This document shows positions 7,308 to 15,300 of a stretch of DNA of 64,000 nucleotides, piece by piece. The notes below the pieces were generated by a model that had not been told where the DNA came from, ran no database searches, and saw only the letters and a list, made by a program, of their open reading frames with translations. How positions within the stretch are numbered: position 1 is the first letter of the stretch; each line of letters starts with the position of its first letter. The stretch is from Rhodopseudomonas sp. (lineage in GTDB: Bacteria > Pseudomonadota > Alphaproteobacteria > Rhizobiales > Xanthobacteraceae). The stretch covers positions 1 to 64,000 of the forward strand of contig WGNB01000001.1 of NCBI GenBank assembly GCA_016124795.1, given 5' to 3'. Made by a program: the position numbers and the translations under genes.

Positions 7308-7733
7308 TCAGTCCGGCGCAATCTGTCGGTCGCCGGCGCCGATCACCGCGATGGCGTCGATCTCGACCAGAAGATCGGGATCGACCAGGGCATTGACGCC
7401 AACCAATGTCGAGCAGGGCAACGGATCGACAAACACTTCGCGCCGTGCGGCGCTGACATCGGCTTTGCGGCTCATGTCGCAGAGATAGACGGTTAACTTC
7501 ACAACATCGCGCGCCGAGCCGCCGGCGGCATTGATCAAGGACAACACGCGGCGCAGGGCTTCGCGGGTCTGGTTCAACACCGAGTTGCCGCCGACCGCGC
7601 CCTGCGCGGAGCCGGCATGTTGACCCGAGATATGGATCGTGTCGCCCACCACCAGGCAATTCGAGAACAGCCCCGGCGGCGGTTCGGGAACCTGCGGCGC
7701 GGTCACGACGCGGATGGTGGGCGGCGTTTGCAT
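7308..7733 (-). CDS. Rid (YjgF/YER057c/UK114) family protein lacking the key arginine
   Basis: A 141-residue protein with the Rid fold: GDTIHISGQHAG, a central ALRRVLSLINAAGGSARDVVKL split over two helices, and C-terminal DLLVEIDAIAVIG. Genuine RidA enzymes carry PARS at the substrate site, where the arginine anchors the imine/enamine carboxylate. Here the equivalent reads LPCSTLVGV, so the arginine is replaced. This places it among Rid subgroups not expected to be standard 2-aminoacrylate deaminases. The ATG (7733-7731) overlaps the stop of the upstream Rieske gene (ATGA), and the next small gene follows closely, so it is a true operon member. It may act on an enamine or hydroxymuconate-like ring-cleavage product, which is inference. 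Confidence 0.82.
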   Translation of the reverse strand: MQTPPTIRVVTAPQVPEPPPGLFSNCLVVGDTIHISGQHAGSAQGAVGGNSVLNQTREALRRVLSLINAAGGSARDVVKLTVYLCDMSRKADVSAARREVFVDPLPCSTLVGVNALVDPDLLVEIDAIAVIGAGDRQIAPD

Positions 7734-8797
7734 CAGAGTTTCCCGGCCGCCTGCAACGCGGTCAATTGCGCATTGGCCTGTTGGGCGAGATAGCGGCGCA
7801 GCCGGATCACGCCGGAATCGTGCTGGTACAGCATCTCGTATTTCTCGATGCCCGGCTTGCATTGGTCGAGCATCTCGCGATCCTGTTCGAGCACCGCCCA
7901 ATGCCGTTCCTCGATCTTGGTCCGGTACAAAAAGCGCCAGGTGTCGCGCTGCCAGCCCGAGACCTTGCGCACGCGCCAGAAGAAGCAGGCGGTGGTGCTG
8001 TCGTCGATCGGCGTGGCGAAGGAGATGATGCCGAAATTGCCGCCGGGTCCGGCCGATGGCGGATAGGGGATTTCAAGACGGACGTAGAGCGCGCCGTCGT
8101 CGACCAGTTCGCTCCAGTCGAAATTGACGTCGCGCTGGCCTTCCTTCTCGAAGAAGAAGCCGGTCGGGGTATCGCGGGTGATGAAGTGCGCTTTGGTGTC
8201 GCCGGTATACATGGTGTGCGAATTGGCATGCAGGAACGTGCCGTGCATCGGGTCCATGTTGTTGTCGTAGAGAAAGCGCCAGTGCATCTGCCAGTCGGCG
8301 TAACAGAGGATGGCGGCATAATCGTCGTGCACGAGTTGCGGCGGCGGCTCGAACGCGGCCGGCGTCTCGTTCAGGGCGTCGCCGAACCAGACGAAGATGG
8401 CGTCGGCGATTTCGCGCACCGGATAGGTCTTGACCGCTTTCTTGCCTTCGAGCGGGCAACCCGGTTGACCAGGAACGCTGAGCACCGTGCCGTCCGGTCC
8501 GACCTCGACGCCGTGATAATTGCAGCGCAGGCGGTCGCCTTCATTGATGCCGCGCGACAGCGGCACCGCGCGGTGCGGACAGCGGTCGGTCTGGACGTGG
8601 ATCGCGCCTTTCGAGTCGCGCCACAGCACCAGCGGTTCGCCGAGCCGGGTGAGGCCGAGCGGTTTGCCGCCGGCCTCGACAAAGCGCGACGGCAGGATCG
8701 GCCACCAGCGATTGCGCAGGCCGGTGCGCAGATATTGCTGAACCTGCTGATCGCTCGGTTTGGCCGTGCCGGCGGTCGGTCTGGTGGCGATGTTCAT
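7733..8797 (-). CDS. Rieske non-heme iron oxygenase, alpha subunit (copy 2)
   Basis: A 354-residue paralogue of the oxygenase at 5967-7055. It has the same CPH-CNYH Rieske centre (about residues 73-95) and DPMHGTFLH iron site, and the same C-terminal YLAQQA..AGKL ending. The long stretch from DQQVQQYLRTGL to FVWFGDAL is nearly identical between copies. Differences cluster in the segment before the iron site (PPQLVHDDYAAI here against PAEITAPEYSSF) and after it. Its ATG overlaps the stop of the 81-residue small gene, and its stop overlaps the rid start, so small gene, oxygenase and rid are translationally coupled. Electrons probably come from the shared reductase at 9433-10425. Confidence 0.88.
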   Translation of the reverse strand: MNIATRPTAGTAKPSDQQVQQYLRTGLRNRWWPILPSRFVEAGGKPLGLTRLGEPLVLWRDSKGAIHVQTDRCPHRAVPLSRGINEGDRLRCNYHGVEVGPDGTVLSVPGQPGCPLEGKKAVKTYPVREIADAIFVWFGDALNETPAAFEPPPQLVHDDYAAILCYADWQMHWRFLYDNNMDPMHGTFLHANSHTMYTGDTKAHFITRDTPTGFFFEKEGQRDVNFDWSELVDDGALYVRLEIPYPPSAGPGGNFGIISFATPIDDSTTACFFWRVRKVSGWQRDTWRFLYRTKIEERHWAVLEQDREMLDQCKPGIEKYEMLYQHDSGVIRLRRYLAQQANAQLTALQAAGKL

Positions 8798-9039
8798 GGC
8801 TCCATCTCCCGTTCCGCGCCAAGCCGGGCGATCACCGCTTGGTAGCCGTCGGCGGTCCAGGGTCCGCCGTCCGGCGTCTTGACCCGTGAGGCATTGAGGC
8901 CGTCGACGACGTCGTCGAGCGAATGGGCGCCCTTGGCGAAGATGCTTTCCAGAGCGGAGGCCAGTTCCATCTGCCAGGCGGTCGGCTCGTGCCGGCGCGA
9001 TTGATGCGGGCTGAGGTAGGGAAACCGGTAGGCGCTCAT
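8794..9039 (-). CDS. Small Rieske-associated protein (copy 2)
   Basis: An 81-residue protein, MSAYRFPYLSPHQ followed by TAWQMELASALESIF and DDVVDGLNASRVKTPDG, ending in a charged tail. It is the paralogue of the 75-residue protein at 7058-7285. The start is the ATG at 9039; longer in-frame readings upstream are antisense-like. Its last codons overlap the ATG of Rieske copy 2. The repeated pairing of this small protein with each Rieske gene argues that it works with the oxygenase rather than being a chance ORF. No catalytic residues are apparent. Confidence 0.7.
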   Translation of the reverse strand: MSAYRFPYLSPHQSRRHEPTAWQMELASALESIFAKGAHSLDDVVDGLNASRVKTPDGGPWTADGYQAVIARLGAEREMEP

Positions 9040-9410
9040 GATTGGGTCTCCGGGGTTGCAGCCGCGGCGGCTTTGGCTTTCTCTTTTTCTTTCTCTCTTT
9101 CCTGCCATTCGCGCTTGAGGCGCTCGCGCACCGGCACGAAGTCGTAGGTCGGGAAAAATTCGGTCGAGAAAACGCCCCAGGCGCTGCGCTCGATTTCGAT
9201 GTTGATCTTGTTCAGGAGATGCGGGGCAAAGCGCAGCGTGACGATCTGGCCGATGCCCATGGCGACCGTCCAGCTCACCACCTCGCAGCCTTCCGGCGGG
9301 AAGCGATCCCACCAGGCGCGCTCGGCGAGCTTGCCCTGGATCTGATCGATATTCTGCGACTGATCGTGCTTGAGAAAAATCGTCAGCATGATCTTTTCGG
9401 CGTCGGCCAT
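9036..9410 (-). CDS. Conserved-looking hypothetical protein of the Rieske operon
   Basis: A 124-residue soluble protein, not recognised with certainty. The N-terminal two thirds alternate strands and helices (KIMLTIFLKHDQSQ, VVSWTVAMGIGQIVTLRF, INIEIERSAWG), which suggests a ferredoxin-like or dimeric alpha/beta-barrel fold of the muconolactone-isomerase size class. The C-terminus is a highly charged helix (about 95-124) rich in Glu, Lys and Ala. It overlaps the small gene downstream (stop near 9036, next start 9039) and lies between that gene and the reductase, so it is expressed with the oxygenase system. A role as isomerase or accessory subunit would be a guess. Confidence 0.6.
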   Translation of the reverse strand: MADAEKIMLTIFLKHDQSQNIDQIQGKLAERAWWDRFPPEGCEVVSWTVAMGIGQIVTLRFAPHLLNKINIEIERSAWGVFSTEFFPTYDFVPVRERLKREWQEREKEKEKAKAAAAATPETQS

Positions 9411-9432
9411 ATCCGGTCCTCTTGGTCCCGCT

Positions 9433-10425
9433 TCAGATATCGAGCACGAGACGCGCGCCCTTGGCGCGCGACACGCAGGTCATCATGGTGGCATTGGCGG
9501 CGCGTTCGGACGACGACAGGATGCTGTCGCGGTGGTCGACCTCGCCGGCGATCACGCTGACTTCGCAGGTGCCGCAGATGCCCTGTTCGCAGGAGCGCGG
9601 CACCTCGATGCCGGCTTCGCCGAGCACGGCCAGGATCGATTTGTCGGACGGCACCGTCAGCGTCAGGCCGGAACGCTGGCACACCACTTCGAAGCTCCCG
9701 CTGGTTTCGTCGGCCGGCCGCGAGCGTGGCGTGAACCATTCGAAATGGATGCTGTCTTCCGGCCAGGCGGCGGTCGCTTCTTCAACCGCCGTCATCAGGC
9801 TTTCCGGGCCGCAGCAATAGACCGCGGTGTCGGGCTCAACGACGGCCAGCCGTTGCGCGACATCGAGGCGCGTGCCGGCCTCCGTCGAATGCAGCGAAAC
9901 CTCGCCACCGAGCGCCTTGATCTCGGCGAGGAACGGCGCGTCTTCGTTGCGGCGATTGCAATAGAGCAGGGTCCAGGCGCGGCCCTTGGCGGACGCCTGC
10001 CGCATCATCGGAATCAGGGGCGTGACGCCGATGCCGCCGGCGACGAAGATGTAACGCTTGGAATCGACCAGCGGGAAATTGTTGCGCGGCGCGCTCACCG
10101 TCAGCAATTCGCCGGGCCGCAGCTTGCGATGAATGTAACTCGACGACAGACCGCCGGCCACCGCGCGAATGCCGACCCGGTAATGCGACGTGTCGGCCGG
10201 ATCGCCGGACAGCGAATATTGCCGCATCGTGCCGTCGGGCAATTTGAGATCGATATGCGCGCCGGGCTCGAAGGCCGGCAAGGCGCTGCCGTCCGGCGCG
10301 GTCAATTGCAGCGAGACGACGCCCGGCGCTTCCCAGACGATGGCGCGCAGGCGCACCTCGAACGTCTTTTCACCGTGGGACGCGGGCGAAGACGGCTTGG
10401 CGATATCGGCGACGGCGTCGATCAT
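9433..10425 (-). CDS. Phthalate dioxygenase reductase-type oxidoreductase
   Basis: A 330-residue iron-sulfur flavoprotein of the PDR/VanB family. It has an FMN-binding barrel with RQYSL (68-72), an NAD-binding domain with GGIGVTP (130-136) and CCGPESLM (204-211), and a C-terminal plant-type [2Fe-2S] domain with C279, C284, C287 and C317. It passes electrons from NADH through FMN and its own cluster to the Rieske centre of the terminal oxygenase, making a two-component system. It lies just upstream of the oxygenase genes in the same operon and is probably shared by both copies. All cofactor motifs are intact. Confidence 0.92.
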   Translation of the reverse strand: MIDAVADIAKPSSPASHGEKTFEVRLRAIVWEAPGVVSLQLTAPDGSALPAFEPGAHIDLKLPDGTMRQYSLSGDPADTSHYRVGIRAVAGGLSSSYIHRKLRPGELLTVSAPRNNFPLVDSKRYIFVAGGIGVTPLIPMMRQASAKGRAWTLLYCNRRNEDAPFLAEIKALGGEVSLHSTEAGTRLDVAQRLAVVEPDTAVYCCGPESLMTAVEEATAAWPEDSIHFEWFTPRSRPADETSGSFEVVCQRSGLTLTVPSDKSILAVLGEAGIEVPRSCEQGICGTCEVSVIAGEVDHRDSILSSSERAANATMMTCVSRAKGARLVLDI

Positions 10426-10438
10426 CTCGGTTGCGTTC

Positions 10439-11935
10439 CTACAATGCGGCCTTGGCCCAGGGGTGCGGCGCCTGGCTCAGGTCGCAATAAATCGATTTCT
10501 GGGCCATCCAGGCATGGATGCCATCGCGGCCTTTCTCGCGGCCAAGACCGGAGTCCTTGGTGCCGCCGAAGGGGGTGGCGATCGAGAACTGCTTATAGGT
10601 GTTGATCCAGACCGTGCCGGTATCGATGGCGCGGGCGACGCGCCAGGCTTTCGGGAAATCGGCGGTATAGATGCCGCAGGCCAGACCATAGCTGTTGTCG
10701 TTGCTCTGGCGGATCAGGTCGTCCTCGTTGTCGAAGGGCAGCACCGCCAGCACCGGGCCGAACACTTCGTCGCGGCAGAGCCGGCTGTCATTGTCGAGAC
10801 CGGCGATAATGGTCGGACGATAATAAGTGCCGTCGGCGTAATCCGAACCGGACGGACGTTCGCCGCCGGTCAGAAGCTTGCCGCCGTCGGCCAAAGCGCG
10901 CTCGACATGGCTTTCGACTTCGGCGCGGTGCTTGGGCCGGATCAGCGGCGCGACCTGCGTTGTCGCTTCGAACGGGTGGCCGATGCGTAGCCGTTCGGTC
11001 GCGGCCACCAGCTTGGTGACGAAGGCGTCATAGACGCTGCGTTCGACGAAGAGCCGCGAACCGGCGATGCAAGACTGGCCGGTCGACGAGAACACGCCGA
11101 ACATCACGCCGGCGCAGGCAACGTCGAGATCGGCATCGGCGAAGACGATGGTCGGCGATTTGCCGCCAAGTTCGAGCGACACCGGCATCAGCTTTTCGGC
11201 GGCCTTGCGGGCGATGTCGCGGCCGGTCTCGGTGCCGCCGGTGAAGGACACCTTGCGGATTGCCGGATCGGTGACGAGCTTTTCGCCGACGATGGCTCCG
11301 GCGCCGGGCAAGGTCGAGAACAGGCCTTTCGGCAGTCCGGCTTCCTCGATGACGCGGGCAAGCTCAAGGCAGACCAGCGGGCTCCACGATGACGGCTTGA
11401 GCAGGACGGCGTTGCCGGCGGCCAGCCCCGGCGCGATCTTTTGCGCGTCGGAGGCAATCGGCGAATTCCACGGCGTGATCGCGGCGGTGACGCCGAGCGG
11501 CTCGTAGACAGACATCGTCAGGTAATTGCCACGCGACGGCGTCAGCGCGTCTTCCATCGTTTCCAGCGTTGCCGCCATGTAACGGAAGGTGCCGGATGCG
11601 CTCATCGCCAGTGCGCGGGTCTCGGTCAGGGTCTTGCCGGTGTCGCGGCTCTGGACGTGCGAGATGCGGTCGGCGGCGCGCGCGATGCCGTCGGCGATGC
11701 GATAGAGAAATGTCGCGCGCTCATGCGGCAGGAGTTTGCGCCAGGCCGGATCGTGCGCGGCGTCCTGCGCCCGTTCAATGGCGAGGTCGACGTCTTCCAC
11801 CGACGCGCCCGGCAACGTCGCGTTGAGCGAGCCGTCGGCGGGAAAATTCGAGGCGATTTCGGCGCCACGGCCGCGACGCCATTCGCCGCCGATATAGAGT
11901 TTGTCCTGCGCCGTGACGTTCTGGTCCATGATCAT
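10439..11935 (-). CDS. NAD(P)-dependent aldehyde dehydrogenase
   Basis: A 498-residue member of the aldehyde dehydrogenase superfamily. N157 (ITPWNSP), E255 (LELGGKSP) and the nucleophile C289 (GQSCIAGSR) are present, as is the FTGGTETG cofactor loop (231-238). It resembles betaine-aldehyde or hydroxymuconic-semialdehyde dehydrogenases and would oxidise an aldehyde formed in the aromatic pathway to the acid. The start may be the ATG at 11935 or the one two codons later. It follows the aspartate dehydrogenase gene by 3 bp and precedes the reductase gene by 13 bp, in one operon. The ThDP-dependent enzyme upstream could supply its aldehyde by decarboxylating a 2-oxo acid, which is inference. Confidence 0.92.
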   Translation of the reverse strand: MIMDQNVTAQDKLYIGGEWRRGRGAEIASNFPADGSLNATLPGASVEDVDLAIERAQDAAHDPAWRKLLPHERATFLYRIADGIARAADRISHVQSRDTGKTLTETRALAMSASGTFRYMAATLETMEDALTPSRGNYLTMSVYEPLGVTAAITPWNSPIASDAQKIAPGLAAGNAVLLKPSSWSPLVCLELARVIEEAGLPKGLFSTLPGAGAIVGEKLVTDPAIRKVSFTGGTETGRDIARKAAEKLMPVSLELGGKSPTIVFADADLDVACAGVMFGVFSSTGQSCIAGSRLFVERSVYDAFVTKLVAATERLRIGHPFEATTQVAPLIRPKHRAEVESHVERALADGGKLLTGGERPSGSDYADGTYYRPTIIAGLDNDSRLCRDEVFGPVLAVLPFDNEDDLIRQSNDNSYGLACGIYTADFPKAWRVARAIDTGTVWINTYKQFSIATPFGGTKDSGLGREKGRDGIHAWMAQKSIYCDLSQAPHPWAKAAL

Positions 11936-11938
11936 CTC

Positions 11939-12781
11939 TTAGATGGCGACCGCGCTGACGCGGTTGATCAATTCGCGCGCCATGCTGTAGCCGGCGAGCT
12001 GCGAGGTTTTCGGATTGGAGGCGGAGGGGCGGCCTTCGAGCCGCACCGTGAAGTCGCCGCAGCCGGAGCGCACGGCGAATTCGTGGACGTTGCGCGTGAC
12101 CCCCGGATCGGCGACCAGACGCACCTTGGTGGCGTCGAGGCCGATGCCGGCAATGGCGAGGGTCGCGGCGACATTGGCATTGAACGGATAAGTCTGCGCC
12201 GCATCGCGCGCCGAGCCTTCAAAAAAGACATTGGCTTCGGCGAGCGTATCGAGCGCCAGCAGCTTTTCCGCCGGCGTGCCTTTCCAGGCTTTCGGCGGCT
12301 TGCGGCCGGTATAGACGACTTCTTCGAGCCCCGAGAGTTTGGCCGCAGCAAGCGCATCGATGCCGCCGACCGCGCCGGCGGGCAGAACCAGACGGCCGCC
12401 ACCGGCCTTGGCCGCGGCTTCGAGCTTGCCGCGAATGGCATCGTCCGCGAGCGAGCCGATGGAAATGACGATCAGATCGCAGCCGGCTTCGAGGATGGTG
12501 GCGCCGTAATCGCGCACCGCGACGTGACCGGCGCATTCGGCGACGACATCGGGCCGGTCGGCGAGCAGCGACGTGAGATCGGAATGAATGGCGGTCTTGC
12601 CAGCCAGCGCCGGACCGCAACGCGCGATGAGCGCCTTGGCGTGGTCAGCGGCGTCGGCCGGCACGAGCACGGCGACGTGTTCGAGCGGAGCGGTCAGAGC
12701 CTTGGCGAGCGACGTCAGCGCCAGTTCGGCGATGCCGCCGGCACCGATCACGCCCAATCGTTTCATGGCGGTCTGCGTCAT
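11939..12781 (-). CDS. Aspartate dehydrogenase-like protein
   Basis: A 280-residue NAD(P)-dependent enzyme of the L-aspartate dehydrogenase family (NadX-like). It has a Rossmann motif GVIGAGGIAE (10-19), DVVAECAGHVAV (78-89), GAVGGIDAL (136-144) and the catalytic-site His in RNVHEF (H233). The known reaction is reversible oxidative deamination of aspartate to iminosuccinate or oxaloacetate with release of ammonia. Its place between a ThDP-dependent enzyme and an aldehyde dehydrogenase in a catabolic operon, with no nadA or nadC nearby, suggests that it handles an amino- or imino-acid made by ring cleavage rather than NAD synthesis. Its start overlaps the ThDP gene stop (ATGA). Confidence 0.85.
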   Translation of the reverse strand: MTQTAMKRLGVIGAGGIAELALTSLAKALTAPLEHVAVLVPADAADHAKALIARCGPALAGKTAIHSDLTSLLADRPDVVAECAGHVAVRDYGATILEAGCDLIVISIGSLADDAIRGKLEAAAKAGGGRLVLPAGAVGGIDALAAAKLSGLEEVVYTGRKPPKAWKGTPAEKLLALDTLAEANVFFEGSARDAAQTYPFNANVAATLAIAGIGLDATKVRLVADPGVTRNVHEFAVRSGCGDFTVRLEGRPSASNPKTSQLAGYSMARELINRVSAVAI

Positions 12782-14481
12782 GCCGGCTTCCCCGCTGCGC
12801 CGGCCGGCGGACCGGCGAAGCTCTGGCTGAACGGGCCGATGGCGACCATGTCGATCTCGATCATGCGCGGGCCGGGCGCGGCCATGGCGCGGGCAAAGGC
12901 GTCATCGAAGGCCGCGATATCGGCGATCCGCTCATGCGGCAGGCCGATCGACTGCGCGACCAGCGCGAAGTCCGGGGTCAGAATGTTCGAATAGACGTGG
13001 CGGCTGCCGTATTGCGCATCCTGGATGTTGCGAATGACGCCGTAGCCTTTGTCGTTCATCAGGATGAAGACCATGTTGGCCTGGGCTTCGACCGCCGTCG
13101 CCAGTTCGCCGATCATCAATTGCGCGCCGCCATCGCCGAGAAGGGTGACGGTCTTGGCCGATTGGCCGGCGAGCGCGGCGCCGATGCCCATGGCGATGCC
13201 CTGGCCGATGCCGCCGCCGAGCGCATGAACGCCGAGATGCGGCGCGGCGATGCGGACGTAACGATTGCCGAAGGTGCTGTTGGAGACGGTGACGTCGCGC
13301 ACCCAGGGGTGGCCGCCGGCACGTACGGTGCGGCTCAAGGTATCGGCAAGCTTGTCGTAGGGGCCGAGGCCGCTGCGCAAGGCGGCTTCGGCGCGCTCGC
13401 GGGTCGGGGCGATGTCGGCGAGGAAAGCCGGATCGCTGTTGAGCCTGGCCGGCAGGCGCGCCAGCAGACCTTCGAGCGCCAGCCGCGCGTCGCCGGCGAT
13501 AAACAGATCGACCGGGTAATTGCGGCCGCCTTGCGCCGGATCGGCATCGATCTGCACGATCGGCGGCAGCGGCATCCGGTTGTTCTGGGTCTCGTTGCCG
13601 CGCAGCCGCGAACCGACCACGATCATCAGGTCGGCGCGGGCGTAAATTTCCATCGCCTCGCGCGTCATGTTGAAAGCGCCGAGGCTGTGGGCATGGCCTT
13701 CCGGCACGATAGCGCGGCCATTGGTGCTGGTGACGATGGCGAAGCCGCGTTCGGCGAGCGCGGTCGCGGCTTCCGCCGCCAGACGGGCGCCGCCACCGAG
13801 CCACAGCATCGGCCGCTTGGCGCGGCCGACGATCTCGGCCAGCGTGTCGAGCTGCGCGGCGTCCGGCTGCTTGCGCGCGATTGCCGGCATGCCGTCGATC
13901 TTGCGCATCGGCACCTGCACGCGCTGAACGTCGACCGGAATCTCCAGCGTCACCGGACCGGTCGGCGCGGTCAGCGCTTCGCGCACCGCGGTGATCAGGG
14001 TTTCAACCGCGGCGGCCGGTTCCCAGACGCGCAGATAAGACTTGCTGATCGCCTTGAGCATATCGGGCTGGCGCGGCACGTCATGGATCGCGCCGCGGTC
14101 GCGGTCGACGAATTCGCGGTCGACTTGCGTCGTGATGTGCAGCACCGGGGAGCCCGCGGTCAAAGCCTCGACTTGCGATCCGGCGGCATTGCCGGCGGCG
14201 GTGCCGGTCGAGGTGATGGCGACGCCGAGCGAGCGCGACACCCGGGCATAAGCGTCGGCCATGTTCATGGCGCCGGCTTCGCCGCGCGCCGGCACGAAAC
14301 GGATGCGGCCGTGTCGGGCGAAAGCGTCAAGGATCGGCATGTTGTGGATCGAGATCACGCCGAATACGGTGGTCACGCCCATATCCGCCAAGGCGCGGGC
14401 GAGCGCATCGCCGACCGGTTCGGTCTGTGTCGCGGCAGTCTGGCCAGCGGAATGGTCGGTGGTGACTAGCGAGAGGTGCAT
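12778..14481 (-). CDS. Thiamine diphosphate-dependent enzyme (acetolactate synthase/decarboxylase-like)
   Basis: A 567-residue protein with the three domains of the pyruvate-oxidase/benzoylformate-decarboxylase superfamily. The N-terminal PYR domain carries the cofactor-activating Glu in PARGEAGAMNMADAYAR (E68), the central domain has Rossmann-like VVGSRLRGNETQ, and the C-terminal PP domain has the GDGG..NDKGYG ThDP/Mg motif. It probably decarboxylates or ligates a 2-oxo acid. The residues after the Glu lack the signature that would mark acetolactate synthase specifically, and no small regulatory subunit is nearby, so a catabolic decarboxylase is more likely. It lies between the SDR and aspartate dehydrogenase genes, and its product could feed the aldehyde dehydrogenase. 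Confidence 0.88.
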   Translation of the reverse strand: MHLSLVTTDHSAGQTAATQTEPVGDALARALADMGVTTVFGVISIHNMPILDAFARHGRIRFVPARGEAGAMNMADAYARVSRSLGVAITSTGTAAGNAAGSQVEALTAGSPVLHITTQVDREFVDRDRGAIHDVPRQPDMLKAISKSYLRVWEPAAAVETLITAVREALTAPTGPVTLEIPVDVQRVQVPMRKIDGMPAIARKQPDAAQLDTLAEIVGRAKRPMLWLGGGARLAAEAATALAERGFAIVTSTNGRAIVPEGHAHSLGAFNMTREAMEIYARADLMIVVGSRLRGNETQNNRMPLPPIVQIDADPAQGGRNYPVDLFIAGDARLALEGLLARLPARLNSDPAFLADIAPTRERAEAALRSGLGPYDKLADTLSRTVRAGGHPWVRDVTVSNSTFGNRYVRIAAPHLGVHALGGGIGQGIAMGIGAALAGQSAKTVTLLGDGGAQLMIGELATAVEAQANMVFILMNDKGYGVIRNIQDAQYGSRHVYSNILTPDFALVAQSIGLPHERIADIAAFDDAFARAMAAPGPRMIEIDMVAIGPFSQSFAGPPAGAAGKPA

Positions 14482-14497
14482 GGGATCATTCGTCCGT

Positions 14498-15289
14498 TTA
14501 AATGAAACGCGAAACGCCGCCTGAGATTTCGAGACTGGCGCCGGTGATGTAACTGGCCGCCGGTGAGCCGAGAAAGATGATGGCGCGCGCCGGTTCGTCC
14601 GGCACGCCGAGCCGCTGCAAGGGAATTTCCTTGTCGTGGGCCAGCGCCGTGAACCATTGCTCGCGGGTCTGGTTCTTGTCGGCGCGGGCGTCGAAACGCC
14701 GTTGCCATTGATTGGAGTCGACGAGCCCGAGCAGGATCGAATTGACCCGGATGCGTGGCGCCAGTTCCGTCGCCAGCGACTTCAACAGGTTTTGCACGCC
14801 GGCGCGTGCCGCCGAGGTCGCGACCATGTGCGGCTCGGGTTGCAACGACAGCAGCGAATTGACCGCGACGATGGCCGGGCTGCGGGCCGCGGTCAGCAAA
14901 GGCTGGAAGGCGCGGATCGGCAGGATCTGGCTGAAGAACTTCAATTCGAGTTCCTCGCGCCATTGCGCGTCGGTGGTGTTGGCGAAAGTCGAGACCCGGC
15001 CCTGGCCGGCATTGTTGACCAGCAGGTCGACGTGGCCGCCGCCCCAGTCGGCCACCTTGGCGGCAAAGCCCGCCATCGCCGTGCTGTCGAGGACGTCGCA
15101 GGGTTCGGCCAGCACCGCGCCCGGCTTGACGGTGTTGAGTTGTTCGCGCGCCGAGGCGAGCTTGACCGGATCGCGGCCGCAAATGGCGACGCGGGCGCCT
15201 TCGCCCAGCAGCAGGCGAGCGGTGGCAAGCCCGATGCCGGATGTGCCGCCGGTGACGACTGCGATACTGTCGCTTAATCCCAGATCCAC
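14498..15289 (-). CDS. SDR-family protein with degenerate catalytic site
   Basis: A 263-residue short-chain dehydrogenase/reductase fold with GTG start. The cofactor motif TGGTSGIG (13-20) and VNNAG (91-95) are intact. The active-site serine is plausible (S145), but the YxxxK pair is replaced by T158 and R162 (TSAAR), and the usual Asn in helix 4 reads Lys in LELKFF. It thus binds NAD(P) but may not follow standard SDR chemistry. Some SDR subgroups share the TSAAR form, so this could be a conserved variant rather than decay. The C-terminal GASLEISGG strand is normal. It sits between an IclR gene and the ThDP enzyme in block A. Confidence 0.82.
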   Translation of the reverse strand: MDLGLSDSIAVVTGGTSGIGLATARLLLGEGARVAICGRDPVKLASAREQLNTVKPGAVLAEPCDVLDSTAMAGFAAKVADWGGGHVDLLVNNAGQGRVSTFANTTDAQWREELELKFFSQILPIRAFQPLLTAARSPAIVAVNSLLSLQPEPHMVATSAARAGVQNLLKSLATELAPRIRVNSILLGLVDSNQWQRRFDARADKNQTREQWFTALAHDKEIPLQRLGVPDEPARAIIFLGSPAASYITGASLEISGGVSRFI

Positions 15290-15300
15290 GGACTTTGCCT

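Noticed and set aside
11441-14469. Long plus-strand open frames (over 500 codons each) across the aldehyde dehydrogenase, aspartate dehydrogenase and ThDP genes
   Set aside because: They are antisense to genes with complete motifs, are rich in Arg, Gly and Ala, and show no domains; long antisense frames are expected at this GC content.
12778-14481. ThDP enzyme as acetolactate synthase (ilvB)
   Set aside because: No ilvH-type small subunit or other branched-chain gene nearby; the catabolic context favours a decarboxylase.
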